Part shown: piece by piece, positions 49,247-62,200 of the stretch
How positions within the stretch are numbered: the first letter of the stretch is position 1
How the letters are laid out: each line of letters starts with the position of its first letter
From: Pestalotiopsis fici W106-1
Taxonomy: Eukaryota > Ascomycota > Sordariomycetes > Amphisphaeriales > Sporocadaceae
Reading direction: 5' to 3'
NCBI RefSeq assembly: GCF_000516985.1
Contig: NW_006917101.1
Span: forward strand, 2,038,834-2,102,833
Length of the DNA stretch: 64,000 nucleotides
Program-made: the position numbers and the translations under genes
The notes under the pieces: model-generated
What the model was told of the DNA's origin: nothing
Database searches by the model: none
What the model saw: only the letters and a program-made list of their open reading frames with translations

Positions 49247-50170
49247 GGTGTTGGATGTTCTGTTTGTTCCTTGGACCGTAGTGTAATCTGTAAGGAAGAC
49301 GTGAACCTTTTTTTCCTTTCTCAATCAAGTTTACAGAGCATGTCAGAGTTGAGAGAGAAATGTATCACTCTCAAACTGGATGATTAAATCTTGTCCAATC
49401 ACTTGAGTGGTGCAAGGCAAGCACAGTGACGGACCTATGACTTCATACTTCAGGTACGCTGCATATTCTCCAGCACTGCAATAAGTAAACCACAACTCCA
49501 ACACGTGTCCAACGTTTGATCAGAACACTCAAACTTCCTTACAATGAAATACTTCCATCCTCTGCTCCTTCTTAAGACTCATATCAGTGGACCACTCACT
49601 CACTGGCTTGTCGGGGTCCACACTCTAGCAGTCCATACGGACGTCATAACTTCTCTCTTTGGCATGTGCTGATGCATTCAACTCGATAACTGCAATGCTC
49701 AAACGGCATGCCAATTCTTCAGCGCCATATCTAAGCAATTCATTGGAGAATAATTGCAATGCGTGAATCTCAACGGAACCTGGGCGCAACATACAATGTA
49801 TCCACGGCCTTTTAGTAAGCTATATCCTTCCTATCCTTTTCCGGCATTAATATATGTCATCCCCGATCCGGACCCAAAACAACTATTGGAGTGCGATATG
49901 GCTACCTGACATAGCCTTGTAAGCGAGGCTTCATGAATCTGTAACATATTCTCAGGAGATAACAGATGGACTATCGACGCCTTAGCGTGTCTTTGAGGTT
50001 GATGGCAGTGAAGACGCCCCCATGAAGCCTAGCAAGACAATCATTGACTCGGACCAGCTCCGCTGTCCAGCTTGGCACCATTCATTCAGCCTGGACGATT
50101 TTGTTGACTGTTAGCATATATCGAGTACGGGCACCGATCTCCATCAATTGGAAAGAAGCCGCTGCTGTCA
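49247..50170. other. Intergenic
   Basis: Promoter of the SMP-domain gene and 3' flank of the zinc-finger gene, both minus strand. Nothing else is seen. Confidence 0.5.
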
Positions 50171-51107
50171 TTAGAAGCCAATCATCCTGTGTCCACTCAG
50201 CACACCGGGAACGACCTGCTGAACATTAGCAAATCGTGTGTAGCCGCACGATTCACTCTCGAGATGATTGATGACTGCTGCCAGGTTCTTGAACTGCTTG
50301 CCACAACTTTGCTTGGGGCAGTGGTACAAGTTGGACTGATCTGCAGAGCATTCATGGTCAGCCGAGTGTTCATTCCATACAGACCGGATTGGCGGGATAT
50401 GCTTACGAGCAGCAGAGTTCAGGTGCTGGTTCAGGCCGTGGCTGCTATTGAAAAGTCGATTACATAAATAACATTCCCAGGCCCGGCGGTTGTAATTGTA
50501 CGCACGGTCAGTGACCGAGTACTGCCCGTCGCCGTGCCACTCGAGCAAGTTGTTGGTAATGACGCCACCAGTGTCCCTGCTGCGAAGAGCTCTGAATATT
50601 GTATCACGGTTCAGGTTTGTCGCTCTCGGACATGATCCCCTCTCGAGGTGGTGCGTGAGGCCGGTAGCTGTGGTAAAGCTCCCTTTGCAGAAAGGGCAAC
50701 TCATGCCTTGACCCACGTGTGTACGGGAGTTGAGATGCTGATCAGTCTTGTTAGTTCTCTTCTTCGAGTAACACATTCATTGGTCAGGGATACGCCAACC
50801 ATACCTGTCTCAAATTGTTGGCGTTCATGAACGTTCTGTCGCAATCATGACAGTAGTTATGCCCCTCGCGCTCGTGTGTTTGACACGCCGATTGCGTTGG
50901 CCAGGTCATGTTGCAGAACTGGCACTCAAAGTTGAAGTGATTCATTATATCCATATGCTGGACCCTTGCCTGCTCGGACCTGAAGCAAGCCGCGCATCTA
51001 TCGCACTCAAAGGCCGGCCAGTTGTGGCCCGTTGACGAGCAGTGATTATCGCGAGCTCTACAACCAGCCGGAAAGGTCCGGGAGCAAGAGCCACACTGAA
51101 AATGCAT
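50171..51107 (-). CDS. C2H2-type zinc-finger protein, seven fingers
   Basis: Two exons: 51107-50805 and 50737-50171 (67-bp intron, GTATGG...CAG); the product is 289 residues, almost all of it fingers. In order: CGSCSRTF...H...H, CDRCAACF, CQFCNMTW, CHDCDRTF, CPFCKGSF, CYLCNRLF and CPKQSCGKQF. Fingers 5 and 7 end in Cys instead of His (HHLERGSC, NHLESESC), a C2HC variant, and finger 7 has a four-residue Cys spacing. The intron falls inside finger 4, just before its first His, which supports the splice choice. The spacing between fingers 1-4 is short. Such fungal proteins may bind DNA or RNA; the target is unknown. No separate activation domain is seen. Confidence 0.88.
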
Positions 51108-52810
51108 CTTCTCTCCTTCTTTCCTGTTCTCACCGTGTAGCTGATGGTGTGTGGGAAACTTTTGGAGGTGAGCGATCTTTGGCAAGACGACAAGATAGAG
51201 AAGTACAATTCAACGAGTATCGGCCGGACCACTGGCTGATAAGGTGCGCCCGCAATCTGTCAAGCTGTTAGTCTAGGGGGGATGAAAGCCGCGGTCTCTC
51301 ACCTCATACTACGTACATATTCTGGCACCATCCCGCCCATCCCGCCGGGGAAGGGGCTGGGGGAGGGGGGCAGAAACAGAAAGAACACTACCAAGACTAC
51401 ACAGTAGAAGCAAACGACAGGGGAAGGTTTATCTAAGTAAGTTTTTGCTTTTTCCACGCGCTCTCGAAGGTGGGCCTTTCCCGACTTAACTAACCACCAA
51501 CATGTGCCCCCCCACCCACCCACTTGATGGTCGTCATATCCGGTTTGTCGATCTTCAAGGTGGAAAGAGGATACTTGCGTGTATTAGTATGCACTATTCC
51601 GGCTCATCATATAGATAATGATGCTTGGGGAATATGATGAATCAGTTATTATCCGTGTTTGCAATGAGCTTCCTTGAATCAATTGCCGTTTTCTTACCCA
51701 TTGGCTAATTCATGACAGACTCATCACATGTACTCTGTGTGTATGTCTCTAGTTGACGGACCCGGAGGAAAGACACATGGCTGTTTGACAAACGGCCTCT
51801 TTCTCCCGGCTCATTCATGTCATGGTACCTAGCATTATCTACGCAACTATGAAGGTCTATAGATTATGTGAGAGGAGCAGACATGACAAGTTGTACTGAT
51901 AGTGTCAATTCCAACAGCCATTCCATCTCGTAATCAACCACAACATGAACGCGATGGGAGGGACTCGCATATTCACAATGCATGTATAGGTCATCTTTTT
52001 CGATCGAGTTGTTGGGTGATTTAGATGCTAACAAATTAAATCCTCCTTTCGCTCTCATCTCTCACTCCTTGCTTTATTCTCGCCCCTCTCATCGCCTTAC
52101 TACAATACTGATTGAAACATGATCCACCTTCCCCAATACTTCTCTTCTGTCTACTACCCAGGCGGCGGTTTTACCCTCAAAATGCCCCCCGCCCCCACGC
52201 TTTGTACGTTTCTGCTCTATTCCGCCAAAAACGTACCAAGAAAAAGACCAAATAAAACAACCAAGAAACTCCCAAAAATGTCTTTCGAATTATTCGCCCT
52301 GCCACGAACTGGACATGGTCTAAAATGGATTTGTTTTCTGTTCCGTAGCTTGTGGCCGTGCTCGCAAAACAAGTTCGTCATCATTTCCCCATCATCGCAC
52401 CAGGCGTGCTCATCCATGCCCAGGTTTTGTCGTGATTCAGGGGGGGGCATCTCGGAACTGAGAACAGAGTACATAAATGCCAGAAAATGGTATTAGGTGT
52501 CGACGTCGCACGAAAAGCGGGAAGCGGAACGAAAAAGAGGACAAAAGGGACAACAAAACTAAAATAAATAAATCAAGAGGTAGGAATCGCTGTCGTGTGG
52601 ATTACAATGCCGTTTCAGTATGAATGCACAAGTCGAGAAATTTGAGCTTCCTCTTCGTGTTCGTGAGTGGAGGGTCTTGTCAAAAACTGGAACGTTATCC
52701 AGCTGGTGCGGATTGAAAACCCTGAAAAGTGCTGACCCGGAGATGGGTTGCAGGCCAATGCCTTATTCCGCGGGGTTTCCTGCTCGTAGTCTGTTGCCGT
52801 CCCGATAGAG
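51108..52810. other. Intergenic, 1.7 kb
   Basis: Promoter of the zinc-finger gene (left) and 3' flank of the Kin4-type kinase (right). A 125-codon + strand frame at 52119-52496 follows a pyrimidine-rich stretch but shows no family features. C-rich tracts lie near 51505-51520. Confidence 0.45.
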
Positions 52811-55800
52811 TCAGGCTTCACCACCTCGTGCCTTGCCCCGTCTTCTGAAAAAGTCCATGACTCTCTTTGCGGCGCCGCTGCTTCCTGCATGATCACCGGC
52901 CCTGCCGTATTCTTCTCCATCATAAGCATCAACAAACCGCCTGTTCTTCTGGAGAACACCTCGGTTACGGCCAGCGGGCCGTCCTTCTGAATCATAGCCG
53001 GTTTGATAAGGGGCTGCGTTGGGCGGTCTTCGCCCAGTGCGGTCAACAGAAGAGTCGGAAGCCGAGTTCTGAGCTGCTCCTTGGGGCACATGCGCGGGGA
53101 TTGCGTTCGACCGGGAGCCCGACTGATACCGCGTGTGACGAGACGGGTGCGAGGTTGGGGATTCCATGGCACCACCTTGACTTTGCGGCTCGTCGTAAGC
53201 ACCGTCTGCATATCCCTCAACGTCGTGCGGCGGCGCGCCATATGGACTGTATTCCTCAGGTTGCTGACCTTCGAGTCTTGGCGATGGTTGGGAAGAGTTG
53301 GTATCTGGGGTAGGGCTTGCATTGTTGTCTCTGCTCAGACCAATCGCCCTCATCAAGGAGAAGCGACGCGGGTTGGATGGCCTCTCTTGAGACGTATGGG
53401 ACCCGGCTACGCTACCACTACGCTTGCGAGCCAGACCCAAAGTCTGTGAGAACGATCGCCGAGACTCCATCGAAGGTCGGACGCCTCCCTCGCCAGGCAT
53501 GGTGTTCGACATGCTAACCGGTGGGTACTTCCTGCTCGGCTTCTCCGCCGGGGGTTGCGAGTCACGCTTCCTGCGACCCCCAAATATGGAACCACTGCGC
53601 CCAAAGATCTTGCCGCCAATTTCACCAATCGTATTGGATCGCTTGTGGCCTTTGCTGGAACCTCCTGATGAGTGCGAAGGAGTATTTGCGTATCCGGAGA
53701 GCCTGGCAAATTTGGGAGGCACGCCAGCACCAGTACTGACGCTGGGCCGCCCAAAATCCATATCGCCTTGATCTTGAGGCACTGGGTTCGAGATGACATA
53801 GTTCTTGGATCCGCCAGTTGGTTGGGACATTCTTCCTTGCGCGTTAGTACCGGCAACGGTAGGGGGTATGGGCTGACCATACGAAGCACGTGTGGCACCA
53901 GCGCCAAGAGCATGTCGAGAACCAGCAGAGTGCGTTGATCCTCCGGTTGTCGGTCGTCCAGTTGTCGTAGATCCGGAGACGGTGTTCCTGTAACCTTCCG
54001 AGGTCGAGCGGCCTGCGTCACGAACTGGCCTTGGTGCCGGCGCGTTCACATTCTGGTGTGCACTAGGTGGTCTCGCGCGGTGCGAAGGTGATCCAGTATA
54101 CTTTTCCTTACCCACTGGTGGATCTCTGGGGAGCGGCTTATCACCTGCCGGAGTTTGAGTCTCTGGAGCTCCTCGAGTAGCGGAATGGGCTCGAGTCTTG
54201 CCACGAGGCGGAGTCTGACCAGACGACTCACCGCCGCGCTGGGTCTGTGTTGTAGGAGCCACATATTCGACTTGCACAGTGCGTCTCTTGGTGTCTCTCG
54301 CTTGCTTGCCCTGTGAAGCTGCTTCCTCGGGGTCGACCTGTCCAGTTTTCCTAGCCAAATCACCCACCACAGGCGCAGGCTGCTTGGCCTTGGTCGGCTC
54401 CCGAACTGAGGCGCTGCGCTGCAGGCCAGACGTTTCTTCATCTGACGTAGGTACAGTTGTATTCTGTATCTCGTTGGATGTAGTCGTGCTGCTGGTAATG
54501 AATTCGACAATGTGGGCATACTCGCTGAGCCAGCTGTGCCTGGCAACCTCGAACAGATCAGCTCGCTTTCGTGGGCTCGGCACAAGGATGCGCCGCAATA
54601 AGTCACGAGCGTGAGGCGTGACATATTCCGGGAAGGTCAGCGGGGTGTTGACAATGTACTTGTACAGCAGGTTGATGTTGTCGCCCTCGGGATTCGCAGG
54701 ATCGTCGTCGAAAGGAAGATACCCGGCAAGCATGGCATAAAGAATGACACCACAGCTCCAGACATCAACTTTCCGACCAGTATAGAGCGAGTCACTGACC
54801 ACTAGCTCGGGAGCTGCATAACAAGGGCTGCCGCAACTTGTTTGCATAAGGTCGCCCTTGCGCGAGCCGTTGGCCTTCTTCCTGTCCAAGCCCACCTTTT
54901 TGACGTAGTCACGGTCTCCCAATCCCAGTTCTTCCTCTTCACTCAACTCATCGTTTGCATCGAACGTATTGGCGAAACCAAAATCCGTGATGATGATGTT
55001 TCGGTTGCGGTCCAGTAGTAAGTTCTCCAACTTCAGGTCTCGGTGGACGATACCTTTCTTGTGCAGATAACCAACGCCAGAGATGAGTTGCGCAAACAAT
55101 CGTCGAGCTGCGTTGTCCTTCAAGTACCTATGGGTGAGGATGTAATCAAAGAGCTCGCCGCCAGAGGCGTATTCCAAGACTATTCCAATGTACCTTTCCG
55201 TTTCGGACATCTCGTGTAATCGAACAATGTTGGGATGCGAAACGCCGCGAAGGATATTGACTTCACGATAAATCTTGGCCAGTCGCGAAGGATTGCCGCC
55301 AACGCTGTCGCGGCGAATAAGTTTGATGGCGACCTAGATTTCCATTGAATTAGATGATGCTCAAGTCATTACGGAAATGTCACCTTACCTGCACCCTGTC
55401 GTCGTGTTTCCAGCCAAGCTTGACCTTGCCGAATTCACCCTCTCCTATGGTGTGACCAAGGTAGTAGTCTCCAAATCTCGACAGCTTTTCCTTTTTGGAG
55501 TGATCGTGACGGCTTCGACGGCCTTGCCGACTGTCGTCGCGAGCATCTCTGGTCGCTGCTATTGGTGGCGGCGCAACATCATCATAATCCTCATGCGAGG
55601 GCGCTACATGATGAGGTTGAGCTTCCTCCAATCTTTCCTGTTCTCGCTCCAAGTCCTCCTCCGGTTGAGATACAATAATTTGGTTTAAAACTTCGCTGGC
55701 TTCACGGGATAGTTGCTTGGAGGAAGAGCTCGTGTTCGACCTGATTGGAATTGTTGTTGTGTATCCCTCTCTTGAGCCGCCTGATGGTACGCCATCTTGT

Positions 55801-56255
55801 TGCGATGGTCTTCTCCGTGAGCTCGACTCCTCGTAACCATTTGATGCGACCTTGTTGCTTTCAGCTCTCCGAGAGGTGTTTGCCCGTTCTGCTTCACGAG
55901 CAGCTCTTCTCGACGACGTTGGGTCTTGTTGCGAGGATGATACCCGCGGTGGTGCGATGGGAGGATCGTGCCTCCTGCGACTCGAGGATGATGCTTGATC
56001 GCCAGTCGTTACTGGCATAGGTGAAGCCAGTGCAGTGCGCGACGTCATCGTGGGCGTGTTATTATATTCGGGGTAGGCTGGCGCCTGGCCGCTCGTTCTT
56101 CTGGACGGGCGCTTCGAGGATGCAGGTGATGTGGCAGACTGGTTCTCCTTTGCATAATATTCCTCCCGACCGGGCGATTGGGTTGGAGTGTATTGCTCAA
56201 GCCCTGATAGTGAGGCTGGTTGATGTGCGGGTGGTTGCAATGCGGCCGAAGACAT
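52811..56255 (-). CDS. KIN4: Kin4-type serine/threonine protein kinase
   Basis: Two exons: 56255-55389 and 55333-52811 (55-bp intron, GTAAGG...TAG, phase 0 between RVQ and VAIKL); the product is 1129 residues. A disordered Ser/Arg-rich N-terminus (1-260) precedes the kinase domain, which runs from FGDYYLGHTIGEGEFGKVKLG (261) to about 540. Landmarks: Lys293 (VAIK), HRDLKLEN (Asp388), DFG (Asp406), CYAAPE (APE 463-465). Between DFG and APE lies an unusually long, acidic then basic insert (about 30 residues, SEEEELGLGDRDYVKK...). A long low-complexity tail with basic Ser-rich patches (GHKRSNTIGEIGGKIFGRSGS, KRSGSVAGS) follows. The glycine-loop region is that of Kin4, a spindle-position checkpoint kinase in budding yeast; role in moulds inferred. 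Name based on remembered sequence. Confidence 0.9.
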
Positions 56256-59200
56256 GTTCTACGCGCCGGCAGAACCAGAAGAAAACAAAGCTGGCTTGCC
56301 TGACCTGCACGAAGTAGAATCTGTGGGTTTACGTGGCTATGGACGCCGCCAAAGAATAAGACAAGACGCCTTTTGCGGCTGGAGTTTGAGAAACGTACCA
56401 GCTAGAAATCCATAAATTGATTAGACACCCAAACAAGGCAATTCGCGAAGCGACGCAAAGCGAAGCACGTGGACGGTTGTTGGGGTAGGGTTGGACGCTG
56501 GTAACTTCCGATAGCCTCGGTGGTAGTTGCTGTTGTTTTCCTTCGGTCGCCAGTCAAGACACTGCTAAGAGGAAATGGACAAACAAAAAAATGTGCAGCT
56601 CCGAATGAACCGTCCAACGAGTCTGCTTGTCGTAGCAAGGCGGCGGATCGATACGATATAACAGTACTGCTGCCAGCTGTTTTCCCTGTTTCTCGTTGCG
56701 GAATTGGTGGTGAGGCGCACGGGTCGTGTTTGGGCCTCGGAGTTTGTACTGCTTTTCTGCTCTACGCAAAAACAAGTGGCCAGAATTGAGTGTCGCAGTC
56801 GATCAAAAGACAACGCAGCAGCAACTGGTCAAACGGACCTTCAAAGATTGGAAGGGAAAAAAAAACAGATTGGAATTGCCCGTGGTTTCAGCTGTAGTAA
56901 TCGGGATTGGATCCTCTTTGGGCTGCAATTGTTAACCCCCTGCCTAAAGGGCTAGCTGGCTGCCGTACGTGCTGTAGGTAGAGGACGTTCCGACACCTGG
57001 AAGTCGAATAGTTTGGAGGGAGGAGAAGGAGGAAAAAAAAGTGGTGTGCCAATTGTCCGGATTGTCTGGCTACTGAGCAAAGTGAGATGACCCAATTGCG
57101 ATCGTTAAGCACGGCCGAGTACTTGGGAAGAAGCGCGTTTGATACTGGATGCAGTGCGATAAGTGCGCGCTGTTCTGGCGGTGTCGTATGATAGTGCGTG
57201 CTGTTACAGCAAGGAGGCGCCGGTTGCCAGTCGTTGGTGCTGGTTCTCCTGGGCGAGCGTCAGACTAATACCAAAGTGACAGCGCGAACGTGCGACTATC
57301 TGGACTTGGTGCGCTGTTCTTTTTTTTCCCTTTCTTTTTTCTTTTTTTTTTTCTTTTTGTTTACTCAGCGCCGACGAAGAGGGAAAAAAAAATTTGGGCT
57401 GCTGGCAACAAATTCTCCCAAGGTTTCTGCCGCGAAGTAAAGGGGGCGGGCGCTCAGATCAATGCCTGCAGCTAAGACGAGGTGGATGGAAGATGGGTAC
57501 AAGCAGCAGGTGAGGTGCATATGCAGCTCCTCGTTGCGTTGGAGGGGAGCGTACCGTAGTAAAATAAGATGCCGGTTCCAGCCTGCGCAGGAAGCGCTTC
57601 TCTCAGGAGTCCTACGTTTGGCGATGGGGGTCGCTTCAAGCGCAACAAACGCTGAAGTGACTGACCGACCGACCGACTGACAAGAAGCAGGCGGGATAAG
57701 CGATTGCGATGAAGTCCCCAAGTATGAGAAGCCTCATGCAGCTAAAAAAGGACGAGAACAGAACCCGAGGGCAGCAGCACAGAGATTCGGTTCGGGAGCT
57801 GGCGAGGTTTTGTCACTTTGGGTTAAGATTAGACGGGACTTGTCGCACTGGGGCCCCTTCTGCTGATCGTAGCCGTCAAAAGCCTAGCTGGTCCTTCAAT
57901 TCCAGCCCAGCACAGAATCTACAGCAGCGCTTGCGGGACGAACAGCGAAAGCTGGTTGGCCGAATTGACTGACAAGACACCCGCGCCGTTGCCTCGTGCA
58001 AAGATGATTATTGCTTTCACAACTATCGGACGGTAAAGGGCTCGAGGTGGGTGAGATTGTCGCGACACTAGTAATCAATTCCTATATGGACCCAAGATCA
58101 GGTCGGGTACAACCTGTGATGGTAGAGATGTCAAAGGGGGGTAGGTAATAAGAGAAGGTTGAGAAAAGAAGCAGAGCCGTCCAGAACATCGGTTCACATT
58201 AATCTCATTATTCCCAGCCCACAGGCTAGATGGACAGAACACGACAGACAGGGCATCTCGTTCTATCTTTACATTCTCTTCTCCATCACGCATTCAGTAA
58301 ACTCTAGCACCGACACAGACAAGAGACTCTGACTGACAGCTCGAGCGGGACCTTGGCGAAATTATCTAGAATTTGGCGCCGTTTTCTGCGCCAGCAGGGG
58401 GGGCGCCATTGAGGTCTGAGCATTGATGGCAGATGGAACCAGGGCATTTCGACCCGCTAAATCAGCTCCATTTTCCCGCCGTTCGAGCCCCGATTTTCAC
58501 TGCTACGTACCGCCTAATACCGTATACGCTAGCTAATGTAGGCGCGCAATTCCAGCCAGGGATGCAACCATATCGGAAAAATTGGGAACCTCTCCCAAGG
58601 TAATGTAGGTACCACCCAAGAATGGGAAGGGAAGCGAAAGAAAAGAAGGCCAGAAGCACAAAAGCACCCGTCCATGTCCTGTCCTCACCCTTGCCCCTCC
58701 CAAAAACTCCAAGAAGGTGGGAAGAAAAAAAAAAAGAAGAGAGAGAGAGAGAAGCAGGGTCATGTCATACCTACCGTCCCATTATTCTGTACTATGTGCT
58801 GCTGCTGCTGCCGCTGCCGCCCTGCCCTGCCCTGCCCTGCCCTGCATCTGCTCCCTCTCAAGGTTTCCTGGTCTTCATGCAGGTACACATCTCCATTACC
58901 GTTTGCCCAGTGTTTCATCTTCCAAGGGGAGGCTGGGTGACCATTTGGCATTACATTGCCAATATCACGACTTGCCAGAACACTGCCCAGTTGGCCTGTC
59001 TTGCCCGTACCACACTGACCACTGCCAGGGCACCACTTTCGGTGCTGCCCCCGCGTTGCTCCATCGCCGGCTGATGACCTGTATCTCTTGTGCTCCAATC
59101 GACAATTACATTTCAGGGAGCAAACACATCACTGCTTACTGACCAAATCGGTGATAATCCACTTGCTTTTCCGTTTAGGACATCCACATGCATCCGCTTG

Positions 59201-62200
59201 CTCCTACAATACGCATTGCTATTAGTAGTAAAGGTATTTATTTTAGTTAGACGGACACCGCCTACTTCGCCGTTACGCACCGTGGAGTTGGTCTGTTTAT
59301 CCGTTGATGCGCCTTGGGCAGTAACGTAGGTAGGTCTAGTAGGCCAGTCTTTTCCCAGTCACATCGCCGCAAGGTCAGCGCCCAGCGACTTTTGGCATCC
59401 GAGTTCCCATAACCTGGCAACCTGACAGCCTGGTCCTGGGAAAGATAAACTTTCGGCCGAAGAACCATCTACTACTACGTATTCACACTTCTCATGCATG
59501 CTCGTTTGCTCATCTACTTCTTTTCACCTACCCTATTTGCACAAGCAGATTTGGCTGTCAGAATGTTTACCTGGTGCTCAACCAGGCCGCTGTCATTCAT
59601 AGCACGAACCGAAGCGTCGGACTGGCCGCCACTACCGATAGATGCACTACAAGGGATGCTGTTCGAAAGAAAGAGGATCTAGTACTGGACCTGCTTCTAT
59701 AGCAAGAGATTGACTGCAGACGCGTCGTCGGTTCGCTGCAGCTGTAATGTCGTATGCAGTAACACTTCCTGACATGGCCTGCACACACATACGAAACATT
59801 GCAACGAAGCAATTGGATTGAGTTTGTGCTATCTATGCTTCCTGCAAGCATTTCGTTCCTTTTCATCTAGTGGAGTTTTACACACTGCTAGCCTTGTCGC
59901 CCTCTAGAAACCGAACTCAACAGCAGTGATCTACCACCTCCGACCGGCCATGTGCGCTGGCATAATTCAAACACCGAAAATACATGGCGGTTGTATTGTC
60001 GTCTGAAGTTGCAGCCTGAATTATGGGCTGTTGCATAATAATATACCTTCGAACTATACCGAGATGCCGCTCCCCACAGGCATTTCTCCATCAAAGTTCA
60101 AAGCTCCAGTCTCTGGCCAAGCAGATCGCTGATCACCAGTTTCGAATGTTCTGACAGATCTCGTCAAGCCACCAGCCACTTAGCAAACGCACCTTTTTGT
60201 TCGATCAAACATCGACGACAGGTTTGTTAGGGTCTGCAAATCCCAATGGCGTGAGTAGTGGACCCCAGTGGAGGCTGGAGACGCCGAGGATCGAAACAAC
60301 ACGGACCAGGCACCTAGCTTCTTCAAGTCTTGCTTTGACGATACTATCAAGACTATCAACACCGGGTTCACCTCACCGACAGCGTCATACTCGACGACTA
60401 TCCCATTATGGTCCGGCGCATACCTACTTAATCGTCAGCTCATGCCAAGAATGTCCTTGGTCCGTCGATCTCTTGTTCTTGGATACTTCCTACATGGACT
60501 ATATCTCTTGCGATGAAATCATACGACGTGGATCTTGTCGGTCAGCGATGAGCTCACTAAATATTCCAGACGCTTTACTCGCCAACAAATGGCGTTTGGC
60601 ATGTTGAAAATGCAGTAAATGTGTAATTTGAGGGACAACAGCACCCAAAACGGCCATTACGTATGGGCTGGCCATTTGCATTGTCCAGTTGAAATCAAAT
60701 AAATGCCAAAGCCGCTTAAAGCAGTCTTGGTCCAGAGTATAGCTCTGAGCATTGGCAGCTCAACTGAAAACTAAGGCAATCCGAAGATAGGTAAAGACGG
60801 TTGTCGACTAGCATAACGTACCGGTTCCCTTTGGTCGCAGGATGCGCCAATCGATCCAAGTTCCTGTCCGCTGCTGCTAATTCGCATGGATGGGATTTTC
60901 AAACAGAAACTACTGGCGGCAGTCAAACCAAACCTCCCTCTACCTAGCACCAGCCAGATCTTGCATAAAGTCGGAGATGAACGCCCTGCCGCCCAGACAA
61001 GGATCGCTTCCCTTTGATATCCCTGCAAACCCGATGGCTGCCAAACATTCCGTCATGAGCGATTGGGCCAGCTTATTCTGATTCTGGATCATGTCGTAAG
61101 GCTTCTAAAGAAAGTTGAGCGACGTTGCGACCCGATCTTGCCGACACAACATTCACTACCGAAACCCAAATCCAGTAACAATTGCAAACTCAAAACCGAG
61201 CACTCGCATGCCAACATGCCTGCCTGCCCGACAATATTTCTAGTGACCGCTGTCTGTTCCCAACCAGCCGACCATTATTGGAGATAGTATCCATCCATGT
61301 GCGCATAGCTGGGATTTATACGCCTTTAGTAAGACTCAAATTTACCTTGGTCATGGTTGTTCATGCTGCGATCTGGTCAAGTCAAAGTGAAAAAGGGGGT
61401 TCTTTTCAATTCGACGGTACATTAAGTTTCCGTCATCATGTTCATGCCTTTGTCCCTTGCTCGTGTTGGCAGACAGGACACAATGGAAAGCAATTTCATG
61501 CAAAACGTGTGCGACTTCAATGCCGCACTCTAGATTCTCTCTGGCTAATAAGCCAGAAATATCGCCTAACCAGGCTGGCTTTAATTAGTACCAAGATTGG
61601 TCATGGCTTTACATGCACACATTTCTTCTTGTTACTATCACCCGCTTTCTTCTAATATTCCAAATTCGGACAACCCAGGCTATCGGTAAAACCCCCCATG
61701 GCAGCCGAGTTGGACTGTGTCGTCATGGTGGCTCCTCTTTTCAAGCAACACCCATGATACACATCCCCCGTGTTTCCGTGTTTCCATACATGCAGAAGGA
61801 ACAAATCGATCTCAGTGTGGACACGCATGAAAAGGTCCTCCGTCCCTGACAAAATCTCTAGTGGACAAAATTTGTGGTAGTGCTTCTCGTTAGAGCACGT
61901 TGTCTTCTAGAAAGATTCGATAGATCGTTCCTGGAGGGGCCTCTGACTCGTGCGTTCATACTTTCCTAGAGCTTGGTTAATCATTGGCACCAGCTCATGT
62001 GCTTTCCAAGAAACCTTGTGTCCTGAACCTCAGAGTACCCGAGGAGATAAGTTCCAGTGCTCTGAAGTAGTTTCGTATGAGCCATACCCATACGATAGAG
62101 TTTCCCCGTGTTTTCTTTATTGGCATTGATGCCTTCTTCGATCTCGGCTTCGAATTTTACACCACACGAGGTTCCAATGAAACAAGTCATAAGAAGTTTT

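Noticed and set aside
52119..52496. 125-codon + strand frame after a pyrimidine-rich leader
   Set aside because: No domain, unusual composition, likely chance in the Kin4-type 3' flank; transcript data would be needed.
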